Assembly (NCBI RefSeq): GCF_003702045.1
Contig: NZ_RBTP01000012.1
Location: 682,001-746,000, forward strand
Length of the DNA: 64,000 bases
Direction of reading: 5' to 3'
From: Pseudomonas viridiflava
Lineage (GTDB): Bacteria; Pseudomonadota; Gammaproteobacteria; Pseudomonadales; Pseudomonadaceae
Shown: positions 35,043 to 45,173 of the stretch, in pieces
Layout of the letters: the number at the start of each line of letters is the position of its first letter
Numbering within the stretch: the first letter of the stretch is position 1
Notes under the pieces: generated by a model
The model's input: the letters and a program-made list of their open reading frames with translations, nothing else
Told to the model about the DNA's origin: nothing
Databases searched by the model: none
Program-made: the position numbers and the translations under genes

Positions 35043-36182
35043 TCAGATCTTGCCAGCGCCTGCCTTGGCCTTGACGTCCGCCGCCACTTTGTCGGCGCTC
35101 AGCGGGCTGTAGCTGTAAGGCGCAGTCCAGCCGATGTTAGTGCCCCAGTCACATTTCAACACCGTGCCGTTCAGTCGCGAGCCGCTGTCACGATAGACGC
35201 TTCCACCGTAATCACCGGCAATCTTGTCGCAGCCGCTGATACCGCTGATCTCGAACGCGTTCTGCTCCGAGAAAATCTTCGAATTCTTGCCAACGCCATG
35301 CGCGTAGGAGAACGGGTAGATTTTGTGGCTGGTGCTGCCCACGTGATAGTTGTTGTACAGGTGTACCTGGCCGAAGCGTACACGCGGCGCACGGGCCGAA
35401 ATGTTTTCGAACAGCGTGTTGTGGATAGTAACCTTGAGCTTGCCCTCGTCGGTGGTCTTGCTGTCGCTCGATCCGATCAGGTTGTTCTTTTCGTGATTCT
35501 TGAAGATTGAATACGAGATGGTTACGTAGTTGGCGCCGTTCTTGACGTCCAGAGCACCGTCATGGTGCTGCTTGGGCCGACCGTTGGCGGTGCCGTTCTG
35601 GTCGTCGGTGCGACGTCCGTCGGAGAAGGTCACGTGGTCGACCCACACATTGTTGGCGCCTTCGACCGTCAGGCTGTCGTACTCGGAGTTCCAGTTACCG
35701 TCGCTGCCGTCATCGGCGTCCCAGATCGGCTCCGGGTCCCACGGGTTCTCAATGGTGAGGTTGCGGATGATTACATCGTTTTCCTTGGCATAGAAGAAAC
35801 CCTCACGGATCTCCGCACTGCTACTGGTGCCCACAATGGTGGTCTTGCCGGGTATGTCCAGACGGCCTCGGGATTTCATGTCTGATGTCTTGGTGTAGGG
35901 CTTGCCTTCGCTCACATCGATCAGGCCAGTGATCTTGATGATACGGCCGTTGCTGCCCACCGACGCCGCCAATGCAGCTTTGAGCTCAGCGGCATTCTTG
36001 ACGGTGTAGATATTGTTCGACGCCGCTCGCGAGCCACCTTTAGTGCCCCCGTTCTGAGTGGCCCAGCCCGTGGTGGCTACATCGGTTGCAATATCGGCGT
36101 GGGCAGACAGCGTGACCAGCATCAGCGATCCGAACAGACCGCTTGCAAGCGTGAGCGACAGGTGTTTTTGAGACTTAACCAT
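35043..36182 (-). CDS. secreted pectate lyase, polysaccharide lyase family 1
   Basis: Cleaves de-esterified pectin in plant cell walls by beta-elimination. A 29-residue Sec signal peptide ends in SAHA. The mature protein is a parallel beta-helix with the family motif VWVDH (residues 179-183) and the RAPRVRFG stretch (264-271), whose RxPxxR arginines include the catalytic base. Aspartates around [14 protein letters not shown] and DGALDVKNG fit calcium binding. The length of 379 residues is normal. AGGAT lies upstream of ATG 36182. Directly convergent with the type II secretion operon, it is a likely substrate, since pectate lyases of soft-rot bacteria leave by that route. The partner role is inferred. 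Confidence 0.93.
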   Translation of the reverse strand: MVKSQKHLSLTLASGLFGSLMLVTLSAHADIATDVATTGWATQNGGTKGGSRAASNNIYTVKNAAELKAALAASVGSNGRIIKITGLIDVSEGKPYTKTSDMKSRGRLDIPGKTTIVGTSSSAEIREGFFYAKENDVIIRNLTIENPWDPEPIWDADDGSDGNWNSEYDSLTVEGANNVWVDHVTFSDGRRTDDQNGTANGRPKQHHDGALDVKNGANYVTISYSIFKNHEKNNLIGSSDSKTTDEGKLKVTIHNTLFENISARAPRVRFGQVHLYNNYHVGSTSHKIYPFSYAHGVGKNSKIFSEQNAFEISGISGCDKIAGDYGGSVYRDSGSRLNGTVLKCDWGTNIGWTAPYSYSPLSADKVAADVKAKAGAGKI

Positions 36183-36830
36183 TTAATCGGATCCTTGATT
36201 AATTTGAGTTACAACCCGCAGCAGACAACTGCGTGTCTCACCAGCAAACGTCCATTTGCTCTTGATGCCGTGCAAACAACCGTTTGCTGTTTGGCGAATA
36301 TAGATCACAGTTTGATAAATGATTAATGTTGTATGACGACATATATCGTAATAGATAATAAATCTCATTTGTGCAGCATGGATGTGACATTGATTGAAAG
36401 GGATTTACGGCAGGGTCAGTCGGCTGTGTATGTTAACTAGCTGAAATAGAGAGTTTTAAAAGGTTTTTTCGCTTTCTTGCGGAAAAAAGTAGGTACAGAA
36501 GAGCTGTACGTACGTCCCATTTTATGTATGACGTCAGGTCTTTTATTGCGCTTAAACCGACTGAGAGAAAAGGTTAATGGCAGCGAGGGTTTATTGCGGG
36601 CAGGTGGGAATGGGTCAAAAAACTGGCAACTTGCTAACGGCACCCGAGGGTGATGGGTTCGCAGTTTCATGAATAAACAGGCCAATTATCCATGCCTTCG
36701 AAAAGTGAATGATCGACCATTTATTAGATGAATGATGCGATGGGAGACGTTCTTCAGAACGTTGCCTTAAAACACCTTCGCCCAGCGGTCATTGCAGGGC
36801 ATGTAAGCGAACAACGAAGGGAAGTGAAGA
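36183..36830. other. 650-bp gene-free AT-rich region upstream of pectate lyase
   Basis: No credible gene. It must hold the pectate lyase promoter; the AT-rich stretch 36300-36400 is the likely control region, but no operator could be named with confidence. A hairpin of T6-CGC and GCG-G-AAAAAA (36464-36488, one bulged G) may be a terminator-like element. A minus-strand frame of 82 codons here lacks a ribosome site and family signals. Confidence 0.45.
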
Positions 36831-38171
36831 TCAGACGAAGTGGGCCTGAGCGGTGTCGATGCGCCCCAGGATTCTCAGGTAGAGTTTCATGCAAGTGCCG
36901 TTGCCGGGTGCCGTCTCGACCCGCACGCCGCCACCGGCGTTCACGGCGAACTCCTGAACCTGAGCCAGGCCCAGTCCGGTACCCAATCCGGTCTTTTTGG
37001 TGGTGAAAAACGGTTCGAAGATTCGTGATGCCAGCTCTGCGGCCATGCCCGGACCATTGTCGGTCACGCTGATGACCAGGTAATCGCCTTCCGGCAATCG
37101 CAGGTCGTCTGTGACGGTTTCCATACGCGTTGCTATGCGGGCGTTGCCAGGCCCGGACATGGCGTCTCGTGCGTTGGCAAGCAGGTTCAGAATGGCCGCA
37201 TGCAATTGAGCCTCGACACACAGCACACCCCAGCCTTTGGCGGCGAGATCGAATGACAGCTCCATCTCGTTACCCACCGAACGCAATAGCAAATCATGGG
37301 CTGCTTCCAACCGCTCGCTCACGTCGATGCAGATCAATTCCGGGCCGTCCTGACGAACGCTCGACAGCAGACGGCTGACCAGCTGACGGCCATGCTCGAC
37401 CGCCTGCAGACCGGTTTCGCTGAGGCTTTCCACATCAGACGGGCGCCGCGCTCGCATGCGCACCAATTGCAGGCTGGCGCTCAGTGCCTGCAGCAGGTTG
37501 TTGAAGTCATGGGCGATACTTGCCGTCAGCATGCCCAGCGACGATACCCGCTGGGAATGGCGCAGGTTCTTTTCTGTGGCACGGTTGTGGCCCTGGGCGT
37601 TCTCAAGCTCTTGGGTCAGCGCTGCTGCACGTTGTTCATGCTGCTCGCCCAGCATGCGCAATTGCATCAGGGCGGCTGTCTGGCGCGCCAGGGCTTGCAG
37701 TGCCAGACGTTGCGAATCGCTCAGGCTGCGTGGTTTCGTATCGATGACACAAACAGTGCCCATCGGCAGACCCGTATCGCTGCAGATCGGCGCGCCGGCA
37801 TAAAAGCGGATATAAGGCGGGCCGAGAACCAGCGCACTGTGTTCGAAGCGAGGGTCGAGCGTGGCGTCCTCGACAACCAATACCTCTGTCGGTGCCAGAA
37901 TTGCATGGGCGCAGAACGCGAGGTCGCGGTGGGTTTCGCGCACGTCCAGGCCAAGACAGGCCTTGAACCATTGGCGCTCACGGTCCACCAGCGATACCAG
38001 TGCGATGGGGGCGTCGCACAGCGTCGTTGCCAATCGCACGACATCGTCGAAACCCTGCTCAGGCGCGCTGTCGAGAATCCCCAGATGCTCCAGCGACAGG
38101 ATTCGATCTGCCTCATTGGCCGGGAAGGGGGCGGGGCGGTGGGTCATCGGAAAGCATCGCGGCGAGGGCAA
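36831..38171 (-). CDS. GAF-domain sensor histidine kinase
   Basis: Residues about 25-170 form a GAF domain ([20 protein letters not shown], then [20 protein letters not shown]), a coiled linker follows, then a histidine kinase: the phospho-acceptor site in [20 protein letters not shown] (His 221), the N box [16 protein letters not shown], and a [13 protein letters not shown]2 box. It has no membrane segment, so it should sense a small molecule or redox state in the cytoplasm. The HDFNNLL type of H box belongs to the HWE-distinct HisKA family often lacking a linked regulator; no receiver or response regulator gene adjoins. The 446-codon start is kept, though ATG 38147 is also possible; neither has a clear ribosome site. 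Confidence 0.85.
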   Translation of the reverse strand: MPSPRCFPMTHRPAPFPANEADRILSLEHLGILDSAPEQGFDDVVRLATTLCDAPIALVSLVDRERQWFKACLGLDVRETHRDLAFCAHAILAPTEVLVVEDATLDPRFEHSALVLGPPYIRFYAGAPICSDTGLPMGTVCVIDTKPRSLSDSQRLALQALARQTAALMQLRMLGEQHEQRAAALTQELENAQGHNRATEKNLRHSQRVSSLGMLTASIAHDFNNLLQALSASLQLVRMRARRPSDVESLSETGLQAVEHGRQLVSRLLSSVRQDGPELICIDVSERLEAAHDLLLRSVGNEMELSFDLAAKGWGVLCVEAQLHAAILNLLANARDAMSGPGNARIATRMETVTDDLRLPEGDYLVISVTDNGPGMAAELASRIFEPFFTTKKTGLGTGLGLAQVQEFAVNAGGGVRVETAPGNGTCMKLYLRILGRIDTAQAHFV

Positions 38172-38296
38172 AATGTGCCGGTATGATGCCTGTAGAGTCG
38201 AGACGACAGCAAGGTACTTGCGAGGTCTGTTTTGGGGCTTGCGGCTTTGGTTAAGGTCTGGTTACCTCGACGGCCAATCTGTCTGGAGGCTTCAGC

Positions 38297-38776
38297 ATGT
38301 CGTCCAACGTCGCAACCCGTCCACCACTGCCACCGTTTACCCGCGAATCCGCCATTGAAAAGGTTCGCCTGGCCGAAGATGGCTGGAACAGCCGTAACCC
38401 TGAAAAGGTGGCGCAAGCCTACACAGCGGACACCCAGTGGCGTAACCGTGCCGAGTTCATTACCAACCGCGAGCAGGCGCAGCGGTTCCTGGAACGTAAA
38501 TGGGCGAAGGAGCTGGACTATCGCCTGATCAAGGAACTCTGGGCCTTCGACGGTCATCGCATTGCCGTTCGCTACGCCTATGAGTGGCATGATGATTCGG
38601 GAAACTGGTTTCGCTCCTATGGCAACGAGAACTGGGCGTTCAATGACGATGGGCTGATGGCTAACCGCTTTGCCTGCATCAACGATCTGCCGATCACGGA
38701 GTCTGAACGCAAATTCCATTGGCCGCTCGGGCGTCGCCCGGATGATCATCCGGGTCTTTCCGACCTGGGGCTCTAA
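38297..38776 (+). CDS. NTF2-like / DUF1348 family protein
   Basis: A 159-residue protein with a cone-shaped NTF2-like fold signature: [40 protein letters not shown], then [16 protein letters not shown] and [16 protein letters not shown]. This pattern is DUF1348, widely conserved and of unknown function; the fold often makes small enzymes or ligand binders. It is divergent from the histidine kinase gene and 59 bases before an AraC-type regulator in the same direction, which could control it. Confidence 0.8.
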   Translation: MSSNVATRPPLPPFTRESAIEKVRLAEDGWNSRNPEKVAQAYTADTQWRNRAEFITNREQAQRFLERKWAKELDYRLIKELWAFDGHRIAVRYAYEWHDDSGNWFRSYGNENWAFNDDGLMANRFACINDLPITESERKFHWPLGRRPDDHPGLSDLGL

Positions 38777-38835
38777 GCCATCTGTTCACCCAGCGCAGCC
38801 AGCGGGGCCGGGTCATCGCCATCGAGATCAATACC

Positions 38836-39849
38836 ATGATCGAACACCGTGAATTCAGCGCAGGCATAAAGGGCAAGCCTCTTTCCACGCTGCACGATCC
38901 CCAACCCGAGCCTGTGCGCCAGACACGCGCAGGTTTCCTGTTGCTGGAGCATTTTTCCCTGCCGGCATTCACCCAGGTGCTGGACACGCTGGTGACTGCG
39001 AACCTGCTGAGGCCGGCGTTGTTCGCGCCGTGTACATTCGGCCTCGAAGACGGCGAGGTCATGAGTGACCTGGGCCTGGTCATCCGGCCTGACAGGCGTC
39101 TGGACCACCCATCCATTGCGGATCTGGATATCTTGTTTGTGTGCGGAGGTTACAGGACGGCACTGAAGGCAGAGGCGCGTCTGACGTCCCTGCTCAAGGG
39201 CGCAGCCGAGCATCGGGTAACGCTGGCAGGGTTGTGGAATGGCGCCTGGTTTCTGGGCTCGGCCGGGCTGCTTGAGGGCTACCGTTGCGCACTCCATCCG
39301 GAACACCGTCCAGCACTGGCTGAGCTGTCCAGAGACGCTAATGTCACCAGTGAAGCGTTCGTCATCGATCGCGATCGCCTGACCGCCTCCAGCCCGTCAG
39401 GAGCGTTTCACATGGCACTGGAATGGATAGGGGCGCTCCACGACAAGGCTTTGGTCGAGGGCATCGAGGATATTCTCTCGTTCGAAGAGTCCCGTTATAG
39501 AAGGATCAAGGTGACCGCGCACAGCTCGGTCAGCGCTCCGTTGCGTGAAGTCATCACGCTCATGGACAACAATCTCGAGGAGCCGCTTGAGCTTGAACAG
39601 CTGGCGGTTTACGCAGGTCGCTCGCGTCGTCAGATAGAGCGGCTGTTCAAAGAACAGTTGGGCACCACGCCACAACGGTATTACCTCGAGTTGAGGCTCA
39701 AGGAGGCCCGCCGCCTGTTTCAGCATACGGAGATGTCGCAGGTGGAGGTCTTGGTGGCGTGCGGGTTCGTTTCGCCCAGCCACTTCAGCAAATGCTACAG
39801 CTCGTTTTTCGGTTACCGCCCTTCGAAAGAGAAACGGCTGGTTCGTTGA
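38836..39849 (+). CDS. AraC-family regulator with DJ-1/PfpI-like N-terminal domain
   Basis: Residues about 30-200 resemble the class I amidotransferase/DJ-1 domain of GlxA-type regulators (LDILFVCGGYRTALKA, LAGLWNGAWFLGSAGLL). The usual nucleophilic cysteine position in the second motif holds Asn-Gly, so the domain should be a non-catalytic ligand sensor. The C-terminus is a double helix-turn-helix AraC domain (LEQLAVYAGRSRRQIERLFK, then VLVACGFVSPSHFSKCYSSF and FGYRPS). Relatives control glycine betaine, carnitine or arginine use; the ligand here is unknown. At 337 residues it is of normal size. Confidence 0.88.
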   Translation: MIEHREFSAGIKGKPLSTLHDPQPEPVRQTRAGFLLLEHFSLPAFTQVLDTLVTANLLRPALFAPCTFGLEDGEVMSDLGLVIRPDRRLDHPSIADLDILFVCGGYRTALKAEARLTSLLKGAAEHRVTLAGLWNGAWFLGSAGLLEGYRCALHPEHRPALAELSRDANVTSEAFVIDRDRLTASSPSGAFHMALEWIGALHDKALVEGIEDILSFEESRYRRIKVTAHSSVSAPLREVITLMDNNLEEPLELEQLAVYAGRSRRQIERLFKEQLGTTPQRYYLELRLKEARRLFQHTEMSQVEVLVACGFVSPSHFSKCYSSFFGYRPSKEKRLVR

Positions 39850-39911
39850 CGGGGAAGGGCAGCCCGGCTAGACAGTGTTCAAACGGACCCGTTGACGCTG
39901 CCGCGACTCAA

Positions 39912-39936
39912 AGCAGCGCGCCTCCCTGGCGCTGCT
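39912..39936. terminator. hairpin between AraC regulator and serralysin genes
   Basis: AGCAGCGC and GCGCTGCT pair perfectly (8 bp) around a 9-base loop, between two convergent stops. There is no T-run on either side, so its role as a terminator is uncertain. Confidence 0.4.
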
Positions 39937-39966
39937 CCTGATGGCATAAACGCGGTTTTGACGGGA

Positions 39967-41577
39967 TCAGCCGACCGCTATGTCGTGCGCGCTTAGGCTG
40001 TTGACGCCCACCATTGCGATTTCGAAGTCCGCATGCAAATCGGCGTTGACGTTGCCGTACAGCACGTGGTCGACGAAGCGCAGCTGGCCTGCGCCGGTGA
40101 ACTGTTCGCTGCCCACGAAGGTAAAAGCGTCCAGCGCTTTGGTATCCACATTGGCGTCGAGCTTGAGGAAGCTCAGCTTGTCGCCTTCCTGGCTGTTAAA
40201 GTCGGTGATGACGTCCCGCGCTTGACCTTTGCCCATTTCCGCCACGTCGTTGAACACGAAGCGGTCGGCACCGGCGCCGCCGATCAGGGTGTCAGTGCCC
40301 AGACCACCGACCAGTTTGTCCTTGCCGGCACCGCCATCAAGGACATTGTTCGCATCATTGCCGGTCAGGGTGTTGCTGCGGTCGTTGCCCAGCACGTTGA
40401 AGGCACCTTCTCCACGCAAATGAACGTTTTCGAAGTTCGAGAGCGTTTCAGAATTGAGGTCGATTAACGTCGCGGTCGGCGAGGTGTTGTCGAAGGTGAT
40501 TTTGAGCGAATCGATGCCTTCATCCTTGAGTTCTTTCACCAGCCCCAATTCAGCCGCCTGGTCGATGACGTAGGTGTCATTGCCCAGCCCGCCGATCATG
40601 GTGTCTACGCCACCCCGGCCATCGAGCACGTTGTCCAGTTTGTTGCCGATCAGTGTGTCGTTGAAAGCCGAACCGATGGCGTTCTCAATGTCCGCGCCGT
40701 ACGCGATGGCCAACCCGGAGTCCATGACCGTCGGGCTGTCAGGGGTGTGGTTGTAATCCAGAAACGCCTTGCCGATGGTGCTGAATTCGCCTGGATTGAG
40801 GTTGATCCTGACCGACGCCTCCTGATTGCTGGCATCGATGGTGTCCTTGCCACCCGCATCCCAGATGGTTTCGAACACTGACTGACCCGCGGCCCACTTA
40901 TACACGTCGTTACCGGTGTGATACGTCGTGTTGGCACCGTAGATGTACTGCATGGTCAGAACGTCCAGCAGCATGGGTGTGGTCGGTTTGAAGCTGTATT
41001 CGTTGGTGTAGCTCATGATCGTGTAGCGAGCGTCTTCGTATTTGGTGTCTAGCAGCACATCGTTGTACTGCGACCCCTCGAACGGATGCTTCAAGCCCAG
41101 TGCATGACCGATTTCGTGAATGAAGGTCAGGTAATCCAGCGAGCCCTTTTCAGGTGTGGAAGCCTTGACGTCCGGTCCGATCCAGACATCGCCGGAGCGC
41201 GCCACGTCGCCCGGGATATAAGCCTGGCCCATCTCTTTGCCGCTGAGTCCCTTGAAGCCGCCAAAACGCAGGTCACCGACGTTGTCAGCAGTGTCTTCGA
41301 CCTGAGTGAAGCTCAGATCCGCCACGGCACTCCAGGCTGCCAGTGCGCTATTGGCCGCTGCCATCTGACCGTCAGTGAGCGAATACGCATCATTAGGCTC
41401 CATGCTGCGGCTGTAGTTGTCGGCATACAAGGAGTTTGCGGTGTGGAAGCTGTAGGTCAGGTGAGTGCCTTGAACTTCGGATGTCCAGTAAGGACCGGCC
41501 AACAGGCTCGTGACTCGTTCATCAGGCGCCTCTTCGGTCAACAGATCGACTGGCGTAAAACCACTGGGTGTAGGCAT
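39967..41577 (-). CDS. serralysin-type secreted zinc metalloprotease with RTX repeats (peptidase M10B)
   Basis: A 536-residue protease. The zinc site is HEIGHALGLKH (residues 154-164) with the Met-turn TIMSYT (Met 188), both diagnostic of serralysins. Downstream are glycine-rich calcium-binding nonapeptides (GRGGVDTMIGGLGNDTYVID, then LDGGAGKDKLVGGLGTDTL). The C-terminus ends without a signal peptide at either end; serralysins leave by a type I exporter using a C-terminal signal. No type I exporter genes or inhibitor gene are in the window, so the exporter must lie elsewhere. It may degrade host proteins or flagellin monomers, as AprA does in P. aeruginosa and P. syringae. Confidence 0.92.
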   Translation of the reverse strand: MPTPSGFTPVDLLTEEAPDERVTSLLAGPYWTSEVQGTHLTYSFHTANSLYADNYSRSMEPNDAYSLTDGQMAAANSALAAWSAVADLSFTQVEDTADNVGDLRFGGFKGLSGKEMGQAYIPGDVARSGDVWIGPDVKASTPEKGSLDYLTFIHEIGHALGLKHPFEGSQYNDVLLDTKYEDARYTIMSYTNEYSFKPTTPMLLDVLTMQYIYGANTTYHTGNDVYKWAAGQSVFETIWDAGGKDTIDASNQEASVRINLNPGEFSTIGKAFLDYNHTPDSPTVMDSGLAIAYGADIENAIGSAFNDTLIGNKLDNVLDGRGGVDTMIGGLGNDTYVIDQAAELGLVKELKDEGIDSLKITFDNTSPTATLIDLNSETLSNFENVHLRGEGAFNVLGNDRSNTLTGNDANNVLDGGAGKDKLVGGLGTDTLIGGAGADRFVFNDVAEMGKGQARDVITDFNSQEGDKLSFLKLDANVDTKALDAFTFVGSEQFTGAGQLRFVDHVLYGNVNADLHADFEIAMVGVNSLSAHDIAVG

Positions 41578-41696
41578 CGCGGCACGGTCCTTTGAGGGGA
41601 AAGACGAAGGGTCGGTATCGTGTCGGAGAATGTACGGAATTGCAGCGCGGTGACTATTATCTATTTCTTCATTTGACGCTCAGTGAGTCCCGAGGA

Positions 41697-41728
41697 AGAG
41701 CGTTCGCAATCTACATTCCGAACGCTCT
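41697..41728. repeat. 10-bp perfect inverted repeat between serralysin and MFS genes
   Basis: AGAGCGTTCG at 41697-41706 and CGAACGCTCT at 41719-41728 are exact inverted copies separated by 12 bases. The repeat lies just beyond the MFS stop and 120 bases upstream of the serralysin start. It could be a weak terminator for the transporter or an operator for the protease gene; neither a T-run nor a clear promoter decides it. Confidence 0.5.
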
Positions 41729-41748
41729 CGGGTCTGCAGCGATTGGGC

Positions 41749-43170
41749 TTACAGCTCTTTTTTCAGATGCTTTTCGATCTGCTCAAGCGATTTGCCTTTT
41801 GTCTCGGGCAGGCACAGGAAGACGAAGATCAGCGAGCCGATGTTGATGGCTGCGAACACGAAAAACGTCGGGTTGCCGATGACGTCCACCGCAATGGGGA
41901 AGGTGAAGGCGACCGAGGCGTTGAACAGCCATTGCATCGACACCGCGACCCCTGTCAGCAGGCCTCTGACTTGCATCGGGAACAGCTCCGACATCAGCAA
42001 CCAGTAGACCGGCGAAATGCACATTTGCATGAACAGCAGAAACACCAGGATGCAGGCCAGGGCGGCATAGCTCTGGGTCAGGTTTTGCGGCATGAATTGC
42101 AGCACACAGCCCAGCGCCGCCTGCATCAGGATCACCATGACCAGGCCCGTCATCAGCAAGTGCCGACGCCCGTAACGGCCAATGGCCCAGATGCCCAGCA
42201 AGGTGGCGATGACGGACACCACGCCATTGCCGATGGTGGCGGTCAGCGCGGCGTTGGTGCCCATGCCAGTGTTCTTGAGGATGATCGGCGTGTAGTACAT
42301 GAAAGCGTTGACGCCGGTGAACTGCGCGGTAAAGCCCAGGCCCACGCCAATCAGTAACAGCTTGATCACCCAGCTCTGGCGCAGCAGATCCTTCACCGCC
42401 GGACGGTTACGCGCCTGCTTGTCCTGGGCTTTCATCTCGTCGACTTCGCGCTGCGCGTCTGCTTTCGTATCGCGCAACTGCTCCAGAACATCCTGAGCGT
42501 CGTCGAAGCGGCCTTTCGAAGCCAGCCAGCGCGGGGAGGGCGGCACAAAGAACGTCCCGACCAGCAACAGCACACCCGGAATCATCGCGATGGCCAGCAT
42601 GTAACGCCAGATACCCGGCGTGTGCAGCAAGGCCGCCATGACGGCACTCAGTACGTAGGCCAACAGTTGACCGCTGACAATCATCAGTTCGTTACGGCTG
42701 ACCAGCCGAGCGCGACGTGACGGGCCGGCGATCTCGGCAATGAACACCGGTACAGTCGCCGAACCTCCGCCCACGGCAAAACCGAGCACAAAGCGCGCGG
42801 CGATCATGAATGAAATGGAGGGCGCTATCGCTGTGCCCAAGGCGCCGAAGATGAACAGGATCGACAACAGGCGCAGCGTCACGCGGCGTCCATAACGGTC
42901 CGAGATATAACCGCTGGCGAGCGACCCGAAAGCCGCCCCCACGATGAGGGAGGCGGTGACCAGCCCTTCGGTATAGGCATTGAGCCCCAATCCGCCCTGA
43001 TCCATCGGCAGCGTCATGAACGGTAGCGCGCCGGCAATGATGCCGGTGTCATAACCGAAGGCGAGCGCCCCCATCGTTGCGACGAGTACTGAAATGAAGA
43101 TCAATCGGCCGGGTGATGCCTGCTTTCGACCCGGCTGGCCAGCCGCCGTCGAGGTGATGCTTGAAGACAT
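41749..43170 (-). CDS. sugar porter of the major facilitator superfamily
   Basis: A 473-residue, 12-helix proton-linked sugar transporter. Visible family motifs are GYDTGIIAGAL in helix 1, the DRYGRR loop after helix 2, SPRWLASKGR before the central loop, QFTGVNAFMYYTPIIL in helix 7, GRYGRR again in the second half, and the C-terminal PETKGKSLEQIE. The closest experimentally known types carry xylose, arabinose, galactose or myo-inositol; the substrate is not decidable here. ATG 43170 was chosen because AAGGA lies 10 bases upstream; the GTG 18 bases earlier lies over that site. Confidence 0.92.
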   Translation of the reverse strand: MSSSITSTAAGQPGRKQASPGRLIFISVLVATMGALAFGYDTGIIAGALPFMTLPMDQGGLGLNAYTEGLVTASLIVGAAFGSLASGYISDRYGRRVTLRLLSILFIFGALGTAIAPSISFMIAARFVLGFAVGGGSATVPVFIAEIAGPSRRARLVSRNELMIVSGQLLAYVLSAVMAALLHTPGIWRYMLAIAMIPGVLLLVGTFFVPPSPRWLASKGRFDDAQDVLEQLRDTKADAQREVDEMKAQDKQARNRPAVKDLLRQSWVIKLLLIGVGLGFTAQFTGVNAFMYYTPIILKNTGMGTNAALTATIGNGVVSVIATLLGIWAIGRYGRRHLLMTGLVMVILMQAALGCVLQFMPQNLTQSYAALACILVFLLFMQMCISPVYWLLMSELFPMQVRGLLTGVAVSMQWLFNASVAFTFPIAVDVIGNPTFFVFAAINIGSLIFVFLCLPETKGKSLEQIEKHLKKEL

Positions 43171-43615
43171 GAATATAAAGTCCTTCACGTAGAACCAGCG
43201 TCGTGCCAGTACAGATGTGAGGCTTAGGGCGGTGTCGGCTTCATGAGTTCCCTAAGAGAGGAAAATCGATTCAGCTTGTTAAGATTTCAGACGTTGTCAG
43301 CAAGGCGCCGTTTATTCGCCGTTACGTCAATTCGCTTGAGTGCATGTCTTTGGAGCCGATACGGACTGCTACCTACCGAGAGCCTGATTCGGCGTGGACG
43401 TAAACCTCAGCGCCAATATCCCCAACATTGGCGTGAGCGAGACAACCCGAACGGTTCAGGTGACCCGGGCCTGCGGAAACCTTGGCGGTGACCATCTGTT
43501 CAAGAGGGCCTTGCACCGTGTACAGGAAGTCGGCTTGGACAGGGTTGACCGGGTGGAGTACCTGTACAGCTGCAACGTCTCGAAAAACGAAGCGGTTGCA
43601 GCCGTTCGAAACACT
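43171..43615. other. 445-bp region without a recognisable gene
   Basis: No supported gene. A 7-bp inverted repeat, GTACAGG at 43520-43526 and CCTGTAC at 43561-43567, flanks a stretch with a TTGACC hexamer, but no matching -10 box is seen. The first 80 bases are the MFS leader and promoter region. Confidence 0.4.
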
Positions 43616-44134
43616 CTATCCGTGCGCACGTGCTCTGAAGACCAGACTCGGTGCCTGGCCTGGGACTTCGTCAAGAACGCCGATGCGCTGCATGCCGATT
43701 TTTTCCAGCACCTTGATCGACGCCGCATGTGCCGGTCGAACCAGCCCATAGACCTGTGGCAAGTGAAGCGATTCGAAGGCATGGGCCAGCCCTGCTTTCC
43801 CCAGTTGTGTTGCCAACCCCTTGCCCCAGGCGTGTTCTGCAAAGCGATAACCCAGATTGACGCGTTGTTCGCCCAGATAATCGTGCAGCGCGATGCCGCC
43901 AAAGCCTATTACCTGGTCCGGCGCTTCGTCAGTAGCGACCGCCCACCAGCCGTAGCCGTGGACAGACCAATGCTCGAGCCATCGGCTCAATACCGATTCG
44001 GCCTGAGCCAGGCTGGTCAAGGGCCCCGCCGGGTTGAACAGATGGGTTCGCGGATCGCCATAGATGTCGAACAGCCTTGGCAGGTCCGCAGGTGTAGGTT
44101 TTCTATAAATCAAACGCGAGCGGTGTTCAGTCAT
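43616..44134 (-). CDS. GNAT-family N-acetyltransferase (RimJ/RimL-like)
   Basis: A 172-residue acetyl-CoA-dependent acyltransferase of the RimJ/RimL subgroup: RKPTPADLPRLFDIYGDPRT, a central IGFGGIALHD beta strand, the acetyl-CoA loop NLGYRFAEHAWGKGLATQLG, and NxxSIKVLEKIGM with the usual tail. Substrates of this group include ribosomal protein N-termini, aminoglycosides and amines; none can be assigned. The start overlaps the stop of the LysR gene by 8 bases, so the two form an operon. Confidence 0.87.
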   Translation of the reverse strand: MTEHRSRLIYRKPTPADLPRLFDIYGDPRTHLFNPAGPLTSLAQAESVLSRWLEHWSVHGYGWWAVATDEAPDQVIGFGGIALHDYLGEQRVNLGYRFAEHAWGKGLATQLGKAGLAHAFESLHLPQVYGLVRPAHAASIKVLEKIGMQRIGVLDEVPGQAPSLVFRARAHG

Positions 44135-45074
44135 TGTTCTGTACCTTCGTCAGCGTAACGGGTTGATGGGCTGAGGGCTGATGAGCCTGGACGAAATCCA
44201 CAAACGCCCGCAAGGGAGAGGGCAAGTACCGGCGCCCGGGGTAGTAAAGGTACGGCCCCGAGAAACTGGGCCACCAGGATTCGAGTACCGGTTCCAGCTT
44301 GCCAGTGTCGAAGTACGGCTGTAGCCATTGATCGAACAGGTAGATGATGCCAAGCCCATCGATTGCCGCTTGTACTGACAGCTCGACACCGCCGCCGATG
44401 CTGAAGACCATCGGGCCGGACGGGTCTACTCGCAGGGTCTCGCCCTGTTTTTCATAATCCCAGAGCGGCATCGAGCCACTGGGAAATTTTCCGCGCAGGC
44501 AGGCATGGTTGAGCAGATCCCGAGGGTGTTGGGGATGGCCTCGGGAGGTCAGGTACTCCGGTGAAGCGGCCGTGGCGAAGCGCTGAGTGCGTGGTCCGAT
44601 AGGCACGGCAATCATGTCCTGTTCGAGGCGCTCCTCGTAACGGATACCGGCATCACAGCCCGCGGCCAGCACGTCGACGAAGCTTTCCTCAATGATCAGC
44701 TCCAGGCGGATGTCTGGGTAGGTCTGCAGGAAGGGCGTGATGATCGACGGCAGCACCAGGCGAGCGACGCTCAGTGGCACGTTCAGCTTCAAAGTGCCTG
44801 AAGGCCTGTCGCGAAAGTCGTTGACCACATCAAGCGCCGATTCGACTTCGCCGAGCGCCGGCACGATGCGCTCCATGAGTTTCTTGCCAGCCTCTGTCGG
44901 CAGCACACTGCGGGTCGTGCGGTTGAGCAGCCGGACGCCCAGCCGACTTTCCATGCGGCGAATAGCGTCGCTGAGACTGGACGCGGACTGCCCGCTCAAA
45001 CGCGCCGCTTCGCGAAACCCCTTGGCATTGACGACGGCCACGAAGGCCAGCGAGTCTTGAATATCGTTTTTCAT
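44127..45074 (-). CDS. LysR-type transcriptional regulator
   Basis: The N-terminal winged helix-turn-helix (FVAVVNAKGFREAARLSGQS, ASSLSDAIRRMESRLGVRLL and NRTTRSVLPTEAG) is followed by a periplasmic-binding-like effector domain. The 315-residue length is normal. It is divergent from the aldo/keto reductase gene across a 99-bp gap, the standard layout for a LysR activator and its target, and is cotranscribed with the acetyltransferase gene. Confidence 0.92.
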   Translation of the reverse strand: MKNDIQDSLAFVAVVNAKGFREAARLSGQSASSLSDAIRRMESRLGVRLLNRTTRSVLPTEAGKKLMERIVPALGEVESALDVVNDFRDRPSGTLKLNVPLSVARLVLPSIITPFLQTYPDIRLELIIEESFVDVLAAGCDAGIRYEERLEQDMIAVPIGPRTQRFATAASPEYLTSRGHPQHPRDLLNHACLRGKFPSGSMPLWDYEKQGETLRVDPSGPMVFSIGGGVELSVQAAIDGLGIIYLFDQWLQPYFDTGKLEPVLESWWPSFSGPYLYYPGRRYLPSPLRAFVDFVQAHQPSAHQPVTLTKVQNND

Positions 45075-45173
45075 TGTTCTCTATACCGTACAACCTGTGC
45101 AGATTGCACCTGATTATCGCGACAGTGCTCAACGCCTATAGTCCGACTCATCCTTAGGAGCGAGACGCATCTG

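Noticed and set aside
43394..44158. Plus-strand frame of 254 codons
   Set aside because: Most of it is antisense to the GNAT acetyltransferase gene, which has clear acetyl-CoA-binding motifs on the minus strand.
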